A stretch of 64,000 nt of DNA from Verrucomicrobiota bacterium. Lineage in GTDB: Bacteria > Verrucomicrobiota > Verrucomicrobiia > Opitutales > UBA953. This document shows positions 1-8,743 of the stretch, one piece after another. A program made the position numbers and the translations under genes. Positions within the stretch are counted from its first letter, which is position 1, and each line of letters begins with the position of its first letter. The notes beneath the pieces are model-generated. The model was not told the DNA's origin and did no database searches. It worked only from the letters and a program-made list of their open reading frames with translations. The stretch spans positions 1-64,000 of the forward strand of contig JAPLTV010000029.1 in assembly GCA_026397955.1 (NCBI GenBank). Reading direction: 5' to 3'.

Positions 1-41
1 AAGGTGCCGGGGTAGACGGCGATGCGTGGGAGGCGGGACAT
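1..41 (-). CDS. coaD: Phosphopantetheine adenylyltransferase, N-terminus only
   Basis: Only the first 13 codons lie in the window; the gene continues beyond base 1. Read on the minus strand from the ATG at 41 the peptide is MSRLPRIAVYPGTF, which matches the conserved start of CoaD (RIAVYPGTFDP, nucleotide-binding loop). CoaD transfers AMP from ATP to 4'-phosphopantetheine, the penultimate step of coenzyme A synthesis. An AGGA lies about 5 nt before the ATG, one of the few Shine-Dalgarno-like sites seen here. It is divergent from pgsA, with a 54-bp gap. The call rests on a short but very characteristic stretch. Confidence 0.75.
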   Translation of the reverse strand, partial: MSRLPRIAVYPGT

Positions 42-95
42 CGTTTTCCTGTTGCGGCGTACTCTCGGGCGGGAACATCCTTTCGGCAAGCCCAC

Positions 96-740
96 ATGCG
101 TTTTCTTAGGCATCTCCCCAATCTCCTGACGGCTGCCCGCCTGCCAGCCATCTTCCTGATCACCCTCTGGACCTATTGGGCCGGTCCTTGGGCCAGCGCC
201 GCCTTGGCGCTGTTCATCTTGGCCGCCCTGACGGACATCTTTGACGGCTGGATCGCCCGCAAGCTGAACGCCGTGACCGACTTCGGCCGCCTGATGGACG
301 CGTTGGTCGACAAGATCTTCATCCTCGGCCTGCTCGTCGGCCTTGCCGCCATCGATTGCCTGCCGGTCATCCGCGTGAACGACGCCGGGGTGCACATCAA
401 CCCCGACGCCGCGACGGTGCTCTACACTTCCTTCGGCGTGATGCTGATCATCATCCGCGAATTCCTGATCACCGGCCTGCGTCTCGTGGCGGCCGCTTCG
501 GGTCAGGTCCTCGAAGCCGAGGGTCTCGGCAAGATCAAGACGTTCCTCCAGATCCTCGCTATCGGTCACCTCATCGGCCTGCGTGCCTATGAGACGCATT
601 GGAATCTTTCCGCCGAGTGGCACCAGCATTGGGAAGTCATCATCATGTCCCTCTTCTGGTTGTCGGTGCTGATCACCGTCATCTCCGGCGCGAGCTACCT
701 GATCCGGCATCGTCGCCACCTGCCGGGCCTGGCTTCATGA
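96..740 (+). CDS. pgsA: CDP-diacylglycerol--glycerol-3-phosphate 3-phosphatidyltransferase
   Basis: This is an integral membrane CDP-alcohol phosphatidyltransferase of 214 residues. It makes phosphatidylglycerophosphate from CDP-diacylglycerol and glycerol-3-phosphate. The family signature DG-x2-AR-x8-G-x3-D-x3-D is complete: D50 G51, A54 R55, G64, D68 and D72. About five hydrophobic segments follow the usual PgsA pattern. The next gene, pgpA, starts inside the stop codon (ATGA overlap) and encodes the phosphatase for the product, which supports PgsA over other members of the superfamily such as PssA. No Shine-Dalgarno sequence precedes the ATG. Confidence 0.92.
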   Translation: MRFLRHLPNLLTAARLPAIFLITLWTYWAGPWASAALALFILAALTDIFDGWIARKLNAVTDFGRLMDALVDKIFILGLLVGLAAIDCLPVIRVNDAGVHINPDAATVLYTSFGVMLIIIREFLITGLRLVAAASGQVLEAEGLGKIKTFLQILAIGHLIGLRAYETHWNLSAEWHQHWEVIIMSLFWLSVLITVISGASYLIRHRRHLPGLAS

Positions 741-1222
741 TCGTCCAGATCGCGACGCTTGGTCCGCTCGGCCGCCTCAAGGCGCCGGGCACATGGGGCT
801 CCGCGGTCGGCGTACTGTGGTGGGCGTTGGTCGTACGTCTGGCTTACAATAAGGGCTGGGAGCACGAGCTCGCGTTCGATGCGCTCGTGGTCCTGATGGG
901 CATCGTGCTTTGCGGTGTCGCCGCGGCCATCATCGGCAAGAAGGACCCGCAAGAAGTGAACATGGATGAATTCGTGGCCATGCCGTTGGTTTATCTTTTC
1001 AACCCGATGGGGCCGGCGATGCATGGCGGCACGAAGACCGGTTTGCTGTTCATCCTGCTCGGGTTCCTGCTGTTCCGGCTCTTCGATATCACGAAGCCTT
1101 TTGGCATCAAGGCGCTCGAGAAGTTGCCCGGAGGCTTCGGCATCGTGTTGGACGACGTCATGGCCGCGATCTACGCGAACCTCGCGCTGCAAGGCTTGGC
1201 CTTGCTTTGGAAAGTCCTCTGA
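737..1222 (+). CDS. pgpA: Phosphatidylglycerophosphatase A
   Basis: The 161-residue membrane protein dephosphorylates phosphatidylglycerophosphate to phosphatidylglycerol and so completes the step begun by PgsA. Family marks are the N-terminal LGRLKAPGTWGS, the acidic motif VNMDEFVAM around residue 75, FDITKPF, and the late GFGIVLDDVMAAIYA segment. The ATG at 737 overlaps the pgsA stop as ATGA and begins the protein exactly where PgpA homologues begin. An in-frame ATG at 599 lies inside pgsA and is rejected. The stop codon shares one base with the ygfZ start (TGATG), so the three genes are translationally coupled. Confidence 0.92.
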   Translation: MIVQIATLGPLGRLKAPGTWGSAVGVLWWALVVRLAYNKGWEHELAFDALVVLMGIVLCGVAAAIIGKKDPQEVNMDEFVAMPLVYLFNPMGPAMHGGTKTGLLFILLGFLLFRLFDITKPFGIKALEKLPGGFGIVLDDVMAAIYANLALQGLALLWKVL

Positions 1223-2010
1223 TGTCCCTGCGCTGCGCCAAAGCTGACACCGCGGTCGTCCGGGTGACGGGCGAGGATGCGGCGGCTTTCCTGCAAGGGC
1301 AGTGTTCGGCGGATCTGCGTGGCGTCGCGCTGACCGACGCGCTCTGGTTAAATCGCAAGGGAAGGGTGCTCGCGCACACGGTCATCGCGAAAGAAGCCGA
1401 TGGCTCGTTTCTCTTACTGTGCCCGCATCTAGGTGCCGCTGAACTCATCGCCATCGTGACGGCGAACGTCATCGCCGACGATGTCCTCGCGACCGATGAA
1501 TCCACGCTTTGGCAGAAATGGATCGCCTGGGGTGCGGAGCCGGCGAACGCCGACGTGAAGGCCTTCGCCTCGAAACGTTTCGGTGTCGACGCCTGGGATG
1601 TGCTCACGCCGGTCGCCGCCGCCGCTCCCGGTGAGCTTGCCTCGCTTGCCGAGCTTGATGCCCTGCGCGTCGCCGCCGGCGTTCCTGCGGTGCCGGCCGA
1701 TTGCGGGGCCAATGAATTTCCCCAGGAGTGTGGCCTCGATGCCTGGGTTAGCTACACCAAGGGCTGCTACCTGGGTCAGGAAGTCATGGCACGCATCCAG
1801 TCCATGGGTTCGCTGCGCCGCATCCTTCGCTGTGTGTCAGGACCAGTGGTGGTCGGGCAGGAACTCAAGTCGCCGGAAGGGAAGGTCCTCGGCACCGTGC
1901 GTTCTGCGGCCGGTCAGGCCGGACTAGCCTTGGTCTCGGTCGATCTGCCTGAAGGGTCGGTCATCGGCGAGGTGCGCCTCGGTGCGCCGGCGCAGATGGC
2001 CGCGCGCTGA
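1222..2010 (+). CDS. ygfZ: YgfZ/GcvT-fold folate-binding protein
   Basis: This 262-residue protein belongs to the YgfZ (IBA57-like) family, tetrahydrofolate-binding proteins that help assemble or repair certain iron-sulfur enzymes. The diagnostic motif KGCYLGQE is near residue 180, in the context [14 protein letters not shown]. The N-terminal [17 protein letters not shown] matches the family start. The ATG at 1222 overlaps the pgpA stop. The next gene is a class I (4Fe-4S) fumarase, a plausible client; that link is inference. A tRNA-modification role through MiaB has been reported for E. coli YgfZ. Confidence 0.88.
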   Translation: MSLRCAKADTAVVRVTGEDAAAFLQGQCSADLRGVALTDALWLNRKGRVLAHTVIAKEADGSFLLLCPHLGAAELIAIVTANVIADDVLATDESTLWQKWIAWGAEPANADVKAFASKRFGVDAWDVLTPVAAAAPGELASLAELDALRVAAGVPAVPADCGANEFPQECGLDAWVSYTKGCYLGQEVMARIQSMGSLRRILRCVSGPVVVGQELKSPEGKVLGTVRSAAGQAGLALVSVDLPEGSVIGEVRLGAPAQMAAR

Positions 2011-2021
2011 CCTGTTTCCGT

Positions 2022-2050
2022 TTGCGGGCGGGGGTGCCGTCCCGTATAGT
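2022..2050 (+). promoter_or_regulatory. Sigma-70-type promoter of the fumarase gene, leaderless spacing
   Basis: TTGCGG (2022-2027), a 17-nt spacer and TATAGT (2045-2050, five of six consensus bases). Only 7 nt separate the -10 box from the ATG at 2058, so the predicted transcript starts at the start codon. Confidence 0.6.
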
Positions 2051-2057
2051 GACGGCG

Positions 2058-3701
2058 ATGGCTTCTCCCTTCCATTACCAGGAACCTTTCCCGCTGGGGC
2101 CCGATACCACGAAGTATCGTCTGCTCACCAAGGAGCATGTCTCCGTCACGGAGTTCGCAGGCCAGCCCGTCCTCAAGGTCGCCCCGGAAGCGCTCACGCT
2201 CCTCGCCAATCAGGCGCTGCACGACATTAATTTCTATCTCCGCACCGAGCACCTCGAGCAGGTCGCGGCGATCCTCGCGGACAAGGAAGCCAGCGATAAC
2301 GACCGTGCCGTCGCGCTTGCCATGCTGCGTAATGCCGAGGTCGCCGCGAAGGGCGTGCTGCCTTTCTGTCAGGACACCGGTACCGCCGCCATCACCGCCA
2401 AAAAGGGCCAGCAGGTCTGGACCGGCGGCGACGACGCCGAAGCGCTCTCCCTCGGCGTCTATCAGGCCTACGCGCAGAATAACCTGCGCTACTCGCAGCT
2501 CGCCCCGCTCGACCTCTACACCGAGAAGAACACCGGCACAAACCTGCCGGCGCAGATTGATATCGCGGCCGTGAGCGGCTCGAAGTTCGAGTTCCTCTTC
2601 GTCGCCAAGGGCGGAGGCTCTGCTAATAAGTGCTACCTCTACCAGGAGACCAAGGCCGTCCTAAATCCCAAGTCCCTCGTCAAGTTCCTGACCGAGAAGA
2701 TGCAGTCGCTCGGCACCGCCGCGTGCCCGCCGTATCACCTCGCGTTCGTCATTGGCGGCACCTCCGCCGAGGCGACCATGAAGGCCGTCAAGCTGACCTC
2801 GACCCACTACTACGACGCGCTCCCGACGTCCGGCAACGAGCATGGCCGCGCCTTCCGTGACCTCGCGCTTGAAGCCGAGCTCCTCAAGGTTGCGCACCAG
2901 CTCGGCATCGGCGCCCAGTTCGGCGGCAAGTGGTTCGCGCTCGACGTCCGCGTCGTCCGCCTGCCTCGCCACGGCGCCTCGTGCCCGATCGGCCTCGCCG
3001 TCTCCTGTTCCGCGGATCGCAACGCCAAGGCCAAGATCGACAAGGACGGTATCTGGATTGAGCAGCTGGAGACGAATCCCGGCCGCTTCATTCCGGCCGA
3101 CGCGCGCAAGCATGCCGATGCCACGAAGGTCGTGAAGATCGACCTCAACCGTCCCATGGCGGATATACGCATCGAGCTCTCGAAGCATCCCGTTACCACG
3201 CGCCTGGCGCTCACCGGTACGCTCGTCGTCGCCCGCGATATTGCGCACGCCAAGATCCGCGAGCGCCTCGAAAAGGGCGAAGGCCTCCCGCAGTATATCA
3301 AGGACCACCCCGTGTACTACGCCGGCCCCGCCAAGACCCCCGTCGGCATGGCTTCCGGTTCGTTTGGACCGACCACCGCTGGACGTATGGATAGCTACGT
3401 TGAACTTTTCCAGAAGCACGGCGGCTCGCTCGTCATGATTGCTAAGGGTAACCGCGGCGAGACCGTCACCAACGCGTGCAAGGCGCACGGCGGCTTCTAT
3501 CTCGGTTCGATCGGCGGCCCTGCCGCGATTCTCGCCCAGGAAAACATCCGCAAGGTCGAGGTCATCGATTATCCCGAGCTCGACATGGAGGCCGTGTGGA
3601 AGATCGAAGTCGTCGACTTCCCCGCGTTCATCCTCGTTGACGACAAGGGACATGACTTCTTCCGTGAACTGCCCGGCGGTTGCGGCATCTGCGGTCCCTG
3701 A
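2058..3701 (+). CDS. fumA: Fumarate hydratase class I (FumA/FumB type, iron-sulfur)
   Basis: Interconverts fumarate and malate in the TCA cycle with an oxygen-sensitive 4Fe-4S cluster. The 547-residue length and the opening [20 protein letters not shown] match the single-chain FumA/FumB enzymes. Likely cluster cysteines lie in [10 protein letters not shown] near residue 105 and in the [14 protein letters not shown] region near 320. The chain ends in a GGCGICGP tail. An in-frame ATG at 2022 lies inside the promoter and would add 12 unconserved residues, so 2058 is chosen. The gene follows ygfZ by 47 bp but has its own promoter. Class II FumC is excluded by length and motifs. Confidence 0.93.
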   Translation: MASPFHYQEPFPLGPDTTKYRLLTKEHVSVTEFAGQPVLKVAPEALTLLANQALHDINFYLRTEHLEQVAAILADKEASDNDRAVALAMLRNAEVAAKGVLPFCQDTGTAAITAKKGQQVWTGGDDAEALSLGVYQAYAQNNLRYSQLAPLDLYTEKNTGTNLPAQIDIAAVSGSKFEFLFVAKGGGSANKCYLYQETKAVLNPKSLVKFLTEKMQSLGTAACPPYHLAFVIGGTSAEATMKAVKLTSTHYYDALPTSGNEHGRAFRDLALEAELLKVAHQLGIGAQFGGKWFALDVRVVRLPRHGASCPIGLAVSCSADRNAKAKIDKDGIWIEQLETNPGRFIPADARKHADATKVVKIDLNRPMADIRIELSKHPVTTRLALTGTLVVARDIAHAKIRERLEKGEGLPQYIKDHPVYYAGPAKTPVGMASGSFGPTTAGRMDSYVELFQKHGGSLVMIAKGNRGETVTNACKAHGGFYLGSIGGPAAILAQENIRKVEVIDYPELDMEAVWKIEVVDFPAFILVDDKGHDFFRELPGGCGICGP

Positions 3702-3705
3702 TTTA

Positions 3706-3734
3706 TTGACGGAAGCCGGACGGGGGTGTATCCA
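3706..3734 (+). promoter_or_regulatory. Promoter of the secreted esterase gene, leaderless spacing
   Basis: TTGACG (3706-3711), a 17-nt spacer and TATCCA (3729-3734), with 6 nt to the ATG at 3741. It starts just after the fumarase stop codon. Confidence 0.5.
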
Positions 3735-3740
3735 GAAAGC

Positions 3741-4676
3741 ATGCCCCTTATGCTTACTCTGGCGGTTTTCCTTTGCGCGGCTGAGCCTACCCCCGTCGCC
3801 AAGCCGGTCACCGCGCCCGCTTCCGAAGACACCCCGGCCGCGCTTAAGAAAGTCCCCGTCTATCCCAAGACCGTCACCGTCCTCAAGGACGTCGCTTATC
3901 TCGGCGGCACGCGCAAGGAGAAGGCGGACATCTACTCGCCGCTCGACCACGACAAGGCCAAGCCGCTCCCAGGTATCATCGTCATCCATGGTGGCGGCTT
4001 TAATGACGGCGACAAGGCGCGTGGTCGCGAACTAAATATAAGCGAGAACCTCACGCTCAAGGGTTACGTCTGCATGAGCATCAATTACAAGTTGCGCCGC
4101 ACGCAGGGGCAGGTCACTTGGCCGCAGAGCGTCCACGACGCCAAGGCTGCTGTGCGTTATCTCCGGAAGGAGGCGGCTAACCTCGGCGTCGACCCGGAGA
4201 AGATCGGCGTCATCGGCTGTTCGGCCGGCTGCAACCTCTCCATGATGCTCGCCACGACCGGGCCGGCGGACGGCTTCGACGCCGTCAAGGGCGAGCCTTA
4301 CCAGGATGTCTCGGCGCGCGTCGCTTGCGCGATTGGTTTCTACGGCGCCGTCGACCTCATGAATTATCATGACATGAAGATGTTCGCGAAGACCCGCGAA
4401 GAGGCGCCTGAGCTTTACAAGAAAGGGTCGCCGATCACCTACCTCGACGCCAAGGATCCGCCCATGCTCCTCGTGCACGGTACGGCGGATGTCACCGTGC
4501 CGCTCAGCCAAAGCGAAACCTATCTCAAGGTGGCCAAGGCCCAGGGTGCTCCCTGCGTGCTCGAGGTCATTCCTGACGCACCGCACACCTTCGACCTCCA
4601 GCCCAAGCAGCGCGACCTACGTCCGCTCGTTACGGCCTTCTTCGATCAGCACCTCAAGGGCAAAACGGCTAAATAA
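3741..4676 (+). CDS. Secreted alpha/beta-hydrolase, esterase/lipase (BD-FAE-like)
   Basis: A 311-residue protein with a short hydrophobic signal peptide (MPLMLTLAVFLCAAEP) and one alpha/beta-hydrolase domain. The oxyanion-hole motif HGGGF is at about residue 78, the nucleophile elbow is GCSAG near 158, an acid follows in HGTADVTVP, and the catalytic His is in PDAPHTFD near 285. This layout fits esterases that deacylate small or carbohydrate-linked esters; the substrate is unknown. A GTG at 3726 is in frame but lies in the promoter. The gene ends at a strong bidirectional terminator. Confidence 0.8.
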   Translation: MPLMLTLAVFLCAAEPTPVAKPVTAPASEDTPAALKKVPVYPKTVTVLKDVAYLGGTRKEKADIYSPLDHDKAKPLPGIIVIHGGGFNDGDKARGRELNISENLTLKGYVCMSINYKLRRTQGQVTWPQSVHDAKAAVRYLRKEAANLGVDPEKIGVIGCSAGCNLSMMLATTGPADGFDAVKGEPYQDVSARVACAIGFYGAVDLMNYHDMKMFAKTREEAPELYKKGSPITYLDAKDPPMLLVHGTADVTVPLSQSETYLKVAKAQGAPCVLEVIPDAPHTFDLQPKQRDLRPLVTAFFDQHLKGKTAK

Positions 4677-4680
4677 AAAA

Positions 4681-4704
4681 GGCGCCCGAGCGGGCGCCTT
4701 TTTT
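4681..4704. terminator. Bidirectional intrinsic terminator
   Basis: Stem GGCGCCC(G)/(C)GGGCGCC at 4681-4698, with a T-run on the plus side (4699-4704) and an A-run on the other side (4675-4680). It serves the convergent genes ending at 4676 and 4725. Confidence 0.85.
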
Positions 4705-4724
4705 ATTTGCGATCAATCGACAGC

Positions 4725-5186
4725 TCAGGGCTGTTGATTGTAGGTCGACTTGTCGAAGGCCAGGGCCGTACGGAAATAGAAGTCCGTGACCGGAACGGTG
4801 AGGCCAAGGCCGAAGCCCACGCCCTTGCCGAAGCACTTCGCGATGCGCTGGCAGAGCCAGCCCCACCAGACGAAGAGGAGGACGAGGCAGAGTACCTTCG
4901 CTCCCTTGTCTTGGGCCTTGAGGAAGGGGATGACGAGCAGCAGCGGCAACGTCCACCAGGCCGAGAGGCCGGCGATGCGCGTGAGCATCACGTGATGGTA
5001 GACCGGAACGACGGCCTTCCAGCCTTCGTGGCCGTCCTTCTCGAAGATTAGCCAGAGCCCGCGGATACTGAAGACGATGGCCGCGACGAGCGCCACGGAG
5101 AGAAAGCAGACGACGAAGATCTTACCGTAGACTTCGGACGGGACGTCGGCAGCGAGGAGGGAGGCGAACGCAGGGGTGAGGTTCAT
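4725..5186 (-). CDS. Small membrane protein, DUF5684-like
   Basis: A 153-residue protein with about four hydrophobic segments. The stretch EGWKAVVPVYHHVMLTRIAG followed by a WW-containing membrane segment and an IPFL turn resembles DUF5684, often found beside or fused to signal peptidase I but with no proven function. The ATG at 5186 is chosen because the upstream extension is hydrophilic and unlike the family. A TAGAAA hexamer ends 7 nt before this ATG, but no -35 box is clear. It stands alone, sharing the terminator at 4681 with the esterase gene on the other strand. Confidence 0.6.
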   Translation of the reverse strand: MNLTPAFASLLAADVPSEVYGKIFVVCFLSVALVAAIVFSIRGLWLIFEKDGHEGWKAVVPVYHHVMLTRIAGLSAWWTLPLLLVIPFLKAQDKGAKVLCLVLLFVWWGWLCQRIAKCFGKGVGFGLGLTVPVTDFYFRTALAFDKSTYNQQP

Positions 5187-5283
5187 GACGTCTTTTCTAG
5201 GCCAAGCTTGAGGGGAGTCTACTGGCAATCGCCGCTTTATGGCTTAGGCGTCGCTTCTTGTGGCCTTGGGTATCCCCGTAAAG

Positions 5284-5313
5284 GAGAAGGGCGCCCATTC
5301 GGGCGCCCTTCTC
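5284..5313 (-). terminator. Intrinsic terminator downstream of nuoA
   Basis: A perfect 13-bp inverted repeat (GAGAAGGGCGCCC at 5284-5296 and its complement at 5301-5313) around an ATTC loop. It lies 20 bp past the nuoA stop, and the minus-strand continuation has only a short T-stretch. Confidence 0.75.
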
Positions 5314-5333
5314 ATCGCATGGACGGGTCAGTC

Positions 5334-5726
5334 TTACTTATCCCACTCCAGCGCGCCGCGCTTGAACTCGTAGGCGAGTCCAAGGACGAGGACGCCGAGG
5401 AAGACTGCGGTGGCAGCCGTAATCGCGATGCCGGCGGCGAGGAACTCGCGATAGACCAAGGCCCAGGGCACTAGGAAGACGACTTCGATGTCGAAGAGGA
5501 TGAAGAGCATCGCCGTCACGTAGAACTTCACGGCGAAGCGAGGGTGGGGTTTTCCTTCCATCGGCAGGCCGCACTCGTAGGCCTTGTCCTTGATGTAGTT
5601 GCCCTTGGCGCGCTGGCCGAAGAGGTGGCTGACGATCAGGATGACTGCGGGGATGGCGAGACCTAGGACGATCTGCACGAGGGCGGGCAGGTACGTGCTG
5701 AGGGACTGGGATTCGGCGGCGGCCAT
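5334..5726 (-). CDS. nuoA: NADH-quinone oxidoreductase subunit A (solitary gene)
   Basis: A 130-residue membrane subunit of respiratory complex I. It has three hydrophobic segments and the two signatures of the family: YECGLP in the first loop and FDIEVVFLVPWA in the second helix. The ATG at 5726 is taken; an in-frame TTG at 5765 lies inside the upstream terminator. No other nuo gene is in the window, and terminators stand on both sides, so this copy is not part of a nuo operon. The upstream terminator ends about 15 nt before the start codon, leaving no room for an ordinary promoter downstream of it. Confidence 0.92.
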   Translation of the reverse strand: MAAAESQSLSTYLPALVQIVLGLAIPAVILIVSHLFGQRAKGNYIKDKAYECGLPMEGKPHPRFAVKFYVTAMLFILFDIEVVFLVPWALVYREFLAAGIAITAATAVFLGVLVLGLAYEFKRGALEWDK

Positions 5727-5740
5727 CGGTAGCAGACACA

Positions 5741-5773
5741 AAAAAGCCCTCGCCTCGGGAGGCAAGGGCTTTT
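5741..5773 (-). terminator. Intrinsic terminator of the ABC/GldG operon
   Basis: AAAAGCCCT plus GCCTC pairs with GAGGC plus AGGGCTTTT, with one mismatch. On the minus strand it is followed by a five-T run. It lies 12 bp past the DUF4340 gene stop and 15 nt before the nuoA start. Confidence 0.8.
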
Positions 5774-5785
5774 GCGAAAGGGGCC

Positions 5786-6817
5786 TTATTTGACCTTAAT
5801 TTCGGGCGAAGTGATGATCGCCGGGGCCGGGCCGGGAATCTGGATGGTCGGCGCCGTGGGTTCGGCCGCGGGCTGCTGCAGGCCTTTCTTGAAGTCGGCC
5901 AAGGAGCCGGGGACCTGCTCGGCGAGCCAAGCAGGGGCGACGAAGGCGGCCTTCTTCGTGGTGGCGTTGACCTTATGCTTCGGGTCGGAGTGTTCGACGC
6001 GCACGAAGACCTTGCCGGGGTCGTTGGGCGACGTGCCCGCGAGTTTCGCGAACGTCAGCGTGGCGGATGCACCGTCGAAGAGCGTGAGTTTCACCACGGC
6101 CGAGCGGACGGCCTTCGCAGCGTCCTTGTCGTCGAGCGCGACGGCGTCGGCGGCGCGGACGGTCGCCAGCGTGGCGACGATATCCTCGATGGCCGGGCCT
6201 TCCTTGCCTTCGAAGAGCGTGCCGAGTTCCTTGCGAGAGAAGGCGGCCTTGCCGTCCTTCCATTCGAAGCCGATGGATTTGATCTCGGCGGGTTTGGCCG
6301 AGAACAGCGTCAGGTCGACCCACGAAAGCGGGTCGCCTTCGAGGTAGCCCGAGAAATCCGTGCGCACCGCGAATTCCTGGCCGGCGAGGCGGGCGCTGGC
6401 GCCGAGGCCGTCTTCCGTCGGCTTGCCGAACTGAATCGTCGTCGGCTTGCCGTCGGGGCCCACTAGCGTGAGCGTGGTGTCGGCGAGGCCGAGTTTCTCG
6501 AGGCGCTTGGGATTCGCGGTGAGCTGACCGAAGTTATTCGCCTTCTGCAGTCCGCGGATGAGCGGTAGCAGGCGGTTCTCGACGTCGGCCGGGAGGGAGA
6601 GTTTCTCCTTCACCGTCCAGCCATCGGCGGACTTCTCGACCGTGACACTCTTGTTGTTGGCCTTGATCGTGAGCGATTTCGCACCGTCGAGCAGGGCGGC
6701 GGCGACGAGCGGCTGTTTGCCAGCTTCGGTCTTGGGCGCTTCGCGGGTGAGACGGACGACCGCAAGGGCGATCAGCCCGAGGACGAGCGTTCCGATGAGC
6801 AGGTTCTTATTACGCAT
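5786..6817 (-). CDS. DUF4340 domain protein, ABC-operon component
   Basis: A 343-residue protein with one N-terminal membrane helix (residues 6-24) and a large extracytoplasmic part. The repeated beta-rich segments (for example KSLTIKANNKSVTVEKSADGW, here read as several strands) and FEWKDG fit DUF4340. Such genes commonly follow GldG-like genes in ABC operons of Bacteroidota, Planctomycetota and Verrucomicrobiota; their role is unknown. The C-terminal 40 residues are proline- and alanine-rich. It is the last gene of the operon, 6 bp after the GldG-like gene, and is followed by a terminator. Confidence 0.72.
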   Translation of the reverse strand: MRNKNLLIGTLVLGLIALAVVRLTREAPKTEAGKQPLVAAALLDGAKSLTIKANNKSVTVEKSADGWTVKEKLSLPADVENRLLPLIRGLQKANNFGQLTANPKRLEKLGLADTTLTLVGPDGKPTTIQFGKPTEDGLGASARLAGQEFAVRTDFSGYLEGDPLSWVDLTLFSAKPAEIKSIGFEWKDGKAAFSRKELGTLFEGKEGPAIEDIVATLATVRAADAVALDDKDAAKAVRSAVVKLTLFDGASATLTFAKLAGTSPNDPGKVFVRVEHSDPKHKVNATTKKAAFVAPAWLAEQVPGSLADFKKGLQQPAAEPTAPTIQIPGPAPAIITSPEIKVK

Positions 6818-6823
6818 GGCGGA

Positions 6824-8728
6824 TTACGAAATCTTGCGGCGACGAGCCAGGGTGTAGAACAGGCCGAAGAGGAGGGCCAGCGCGGGGCCGGCGAGCAGGT
6901 TGAGCACCTGCAGGCGACGACCGAGGGAATTGACGTCTTCGCTGAGCCCGCGGCGGATGACGCGGCGTTCTTCGGAGAGCTTGTCGGCCTCGGTCTGGAA
7001 TTTCTCGATCTCGCGCTGCATCTCGGGCGTGATGACGATGCCCTTGGCGGTGACGCCGCCGGTCTGCTTGGAGAGTTCGGTGATCTTCGCGTTGGCCTCC
7101 TCGAGGCGGCGTTCGATCTCGTCGAGCTTCGCTTGGTAGCGGAGCTGGGCGACGCGTTCGAGGTCCTGGACCTTCTTGAAGGGGCGCAGCGAGGTTCCCT
7201 TGGAGCGGAGGGTGACGAGTTCGTCGCTGCCGCTGAGGGTCTCGAGGGCGCTGACGACGAAGCCTAGGTTATCGTTGATCGGTTCCATTGCGGCCTGACC
7301 GCCGACCTGGCGCTGGCGGACCGTGAACGGGTCCATCATGAAGTCGGAGTCCGCGACCACGAAGAGACGGCCTGGCTTCGCGCTCTTGGCGAGGTGCGGT
7401 CCGGGTAGGGGCTTGGCGACTGGCTTCGGCGGCTGGCCGGGCAGGGTGGGCTCAGGCTTGCCGGGAGCGGGCGCGCCCTTCGGGAAGGCGGAGACGAACT
7501 CGCCGGACACGGAGGCCACGAGCACGCGGGACTTGCCGTCGGTCTTGAAGGACAGGGCGACCTTCTCGAACGGACCGGCGTTGGCGGAGGCGACGTCGAT
7601 GGCACCCATACCAGGTCCGCTCATCGTGACGAGGGGTTCGAACTTCAGGCTCTTCTCGGCGCCAGAGATCAGGCCGATCGAGCCGGCTTCCATGAAGGCG
7701 AGTTCGCGGAGGTCAGTCGTCAGCGGCGATTCCTTTGAGAACGCGGCGCCGCTAGCGGCGAAGGCCGGCTGGTATTGCACAGGGTCGCCGCGGGAGCTGC
7801 GGATCGTAACCGAGCTGGCGGAGTCGCCCATGACGGCGTCGAGGTCGACGTTGACGCCCCAGGCGCGGAGCAGGGCAGGGTCGCTCGCGGCCGTGAGGGC
7901 CATCGGTGCCATCATGAAGGGCATGTTGCCCTGCGAGAACTTCTGGATGCGCGAGAGCGGGTCGACGGCGGCGAACACGGGTCCGCCCTTAAGCAGGAAC
8001 TGGTCGATCGCGTAGGCGAGCTGCTCATCGATGTGGTGGGCGTGGACGAGCGCGACGACCGCGACGTCCTTAGGTAGTTCGCTCGCGGTGGTATTGAGCG
8101 TGATCACTTCGTAGGTCTGGCTGAGCTCGGCCAGGAGGAAGTCGGCCGGGCCGGCCTGCTGTTCGCCGCCCTGCGGGACTTGGTTCGTGATCGGTAGCGA
8201 GCTGATGAAGGCGAGCTTCGGGCGGTCAAGGCGCGAGGCCGAGGCGATGAGCTTGGAAAGGTCGAACTCCAGGAAGCGTTCGCGCGAAGGGTCGAGCATC
8301 GGCAGGGCCTTCACCGTGTCGGCCTGCTGAGCGGTCAGGCCGAGGTAGGCGCTGCCTTGGGCCGCGCGCATCGGGGCGATACCGTGGCGCTGGGCGCGCT
8401 GTTCTTCCTTCGTGTCCGGTCGCGGATCAGTGACGATCAGCTTCACCTTGCCGCCGGAGGCCGCGACGTATTCGCGGAGCAGCGTCTCGATGCGGCGCGA
8501 GTAGCTTTCGAGGTACGGACGCAGCTTCACGTCGGAGCGGCTGACGAAGAATTCGAGCGTCACCGGGTCGTCGAGTTTGGTGACGATACGCTTCGAGCCC
8601 GGCGAGAGCGTGAAGGTGCGGTCGGCGGTGAGGTCGGCGCGGGCGGGGACGGCGCTGGAGATAAGGTTAACGAAGAACGCCGCCGCGAGGACGGCGAAGG
8701 TGGCGAGCAGGGCTTGGGAGCGGTTCAT
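6824..8728 (-). CDS. GldG-like ABC transporter auxiliary protein
   Basis: A 634-residue protein with an N-terminal helix (residues 7-26), a long periplasmic region of the ABC_transp_aux (GldG) type, a predicted coiled coil around residues 545-600, and a C-terminal helix ending in a RRRKIS anchor. It resembles the GldG component of gliding-associated ABC systems, but no gliding or type IX secretion genes are present. In this and similar operons it probably works with the neighbouring permease and ATPase in moving or extracting an envelope component; this is inference. It is 15 bp downstream of the permease gene. Confidence 0.75.
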   Translation of the reverse strand: MNRSQALLATFAVLAAAFFVNLISSAVPARADLTADRTFTLSPGSKRIVTKLDDPVTLEFFVSRSDVKLRPYLESYSRRIETLLREYVAASGGKVKLIVTDPRPDTKEEQRAQRHGIAPMRAAQGSAYLGLTAQQADTVKALPMLDPSRERFLEFDLSKLIASASRLDRPKLAFISSLPITNQVPQGGEQQAGPADFLLAELSQTYEVITLNTTASELPKDVAVVALVHAHHIDEQLAYAIDQFLLKGGPVFAAVDPLSRIQKFSQGNMPFMMAPMALTAASDPALLRAWGVNVDLDAVMGDSASSVTIRSSRGDPVQYQPAFAASGAAFSKESPLTTDLRELAFMEAGSIGLISGAEKSLKFEPLVTMSGPGMGAIDVASANAGPFEKVALSFKTDGKSRVLVASVSGEFVSAFPKGAPAPGKPEPTLPGQPPKPVAKPLPGPHLAKSAKPGRLFVVADSDFMMDPFTVRQRQVGGQAAMEPINDNLGFVVSALETLSGSDELVTLRSKGTSLRPFKKVQDLERVAQLRYQAKLDEIERRLEEANAKITELSKQTGGVTAKGIVITPEMQREIEKFQTEADKLSEERRVIRRGLSEDVNSLGRRLQVLNLLAGPALALLFGLFYTLARRRKIS

Positions 8729-8743
8729 GGCTGGGGTTTCCGG

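Noticed and set aside
5726-5765. Upstream TTG start for nuoA
   Set aside because: It lies within the terminator and adds residues not seen in NuoA; the ATG at 5726 fits the family length.
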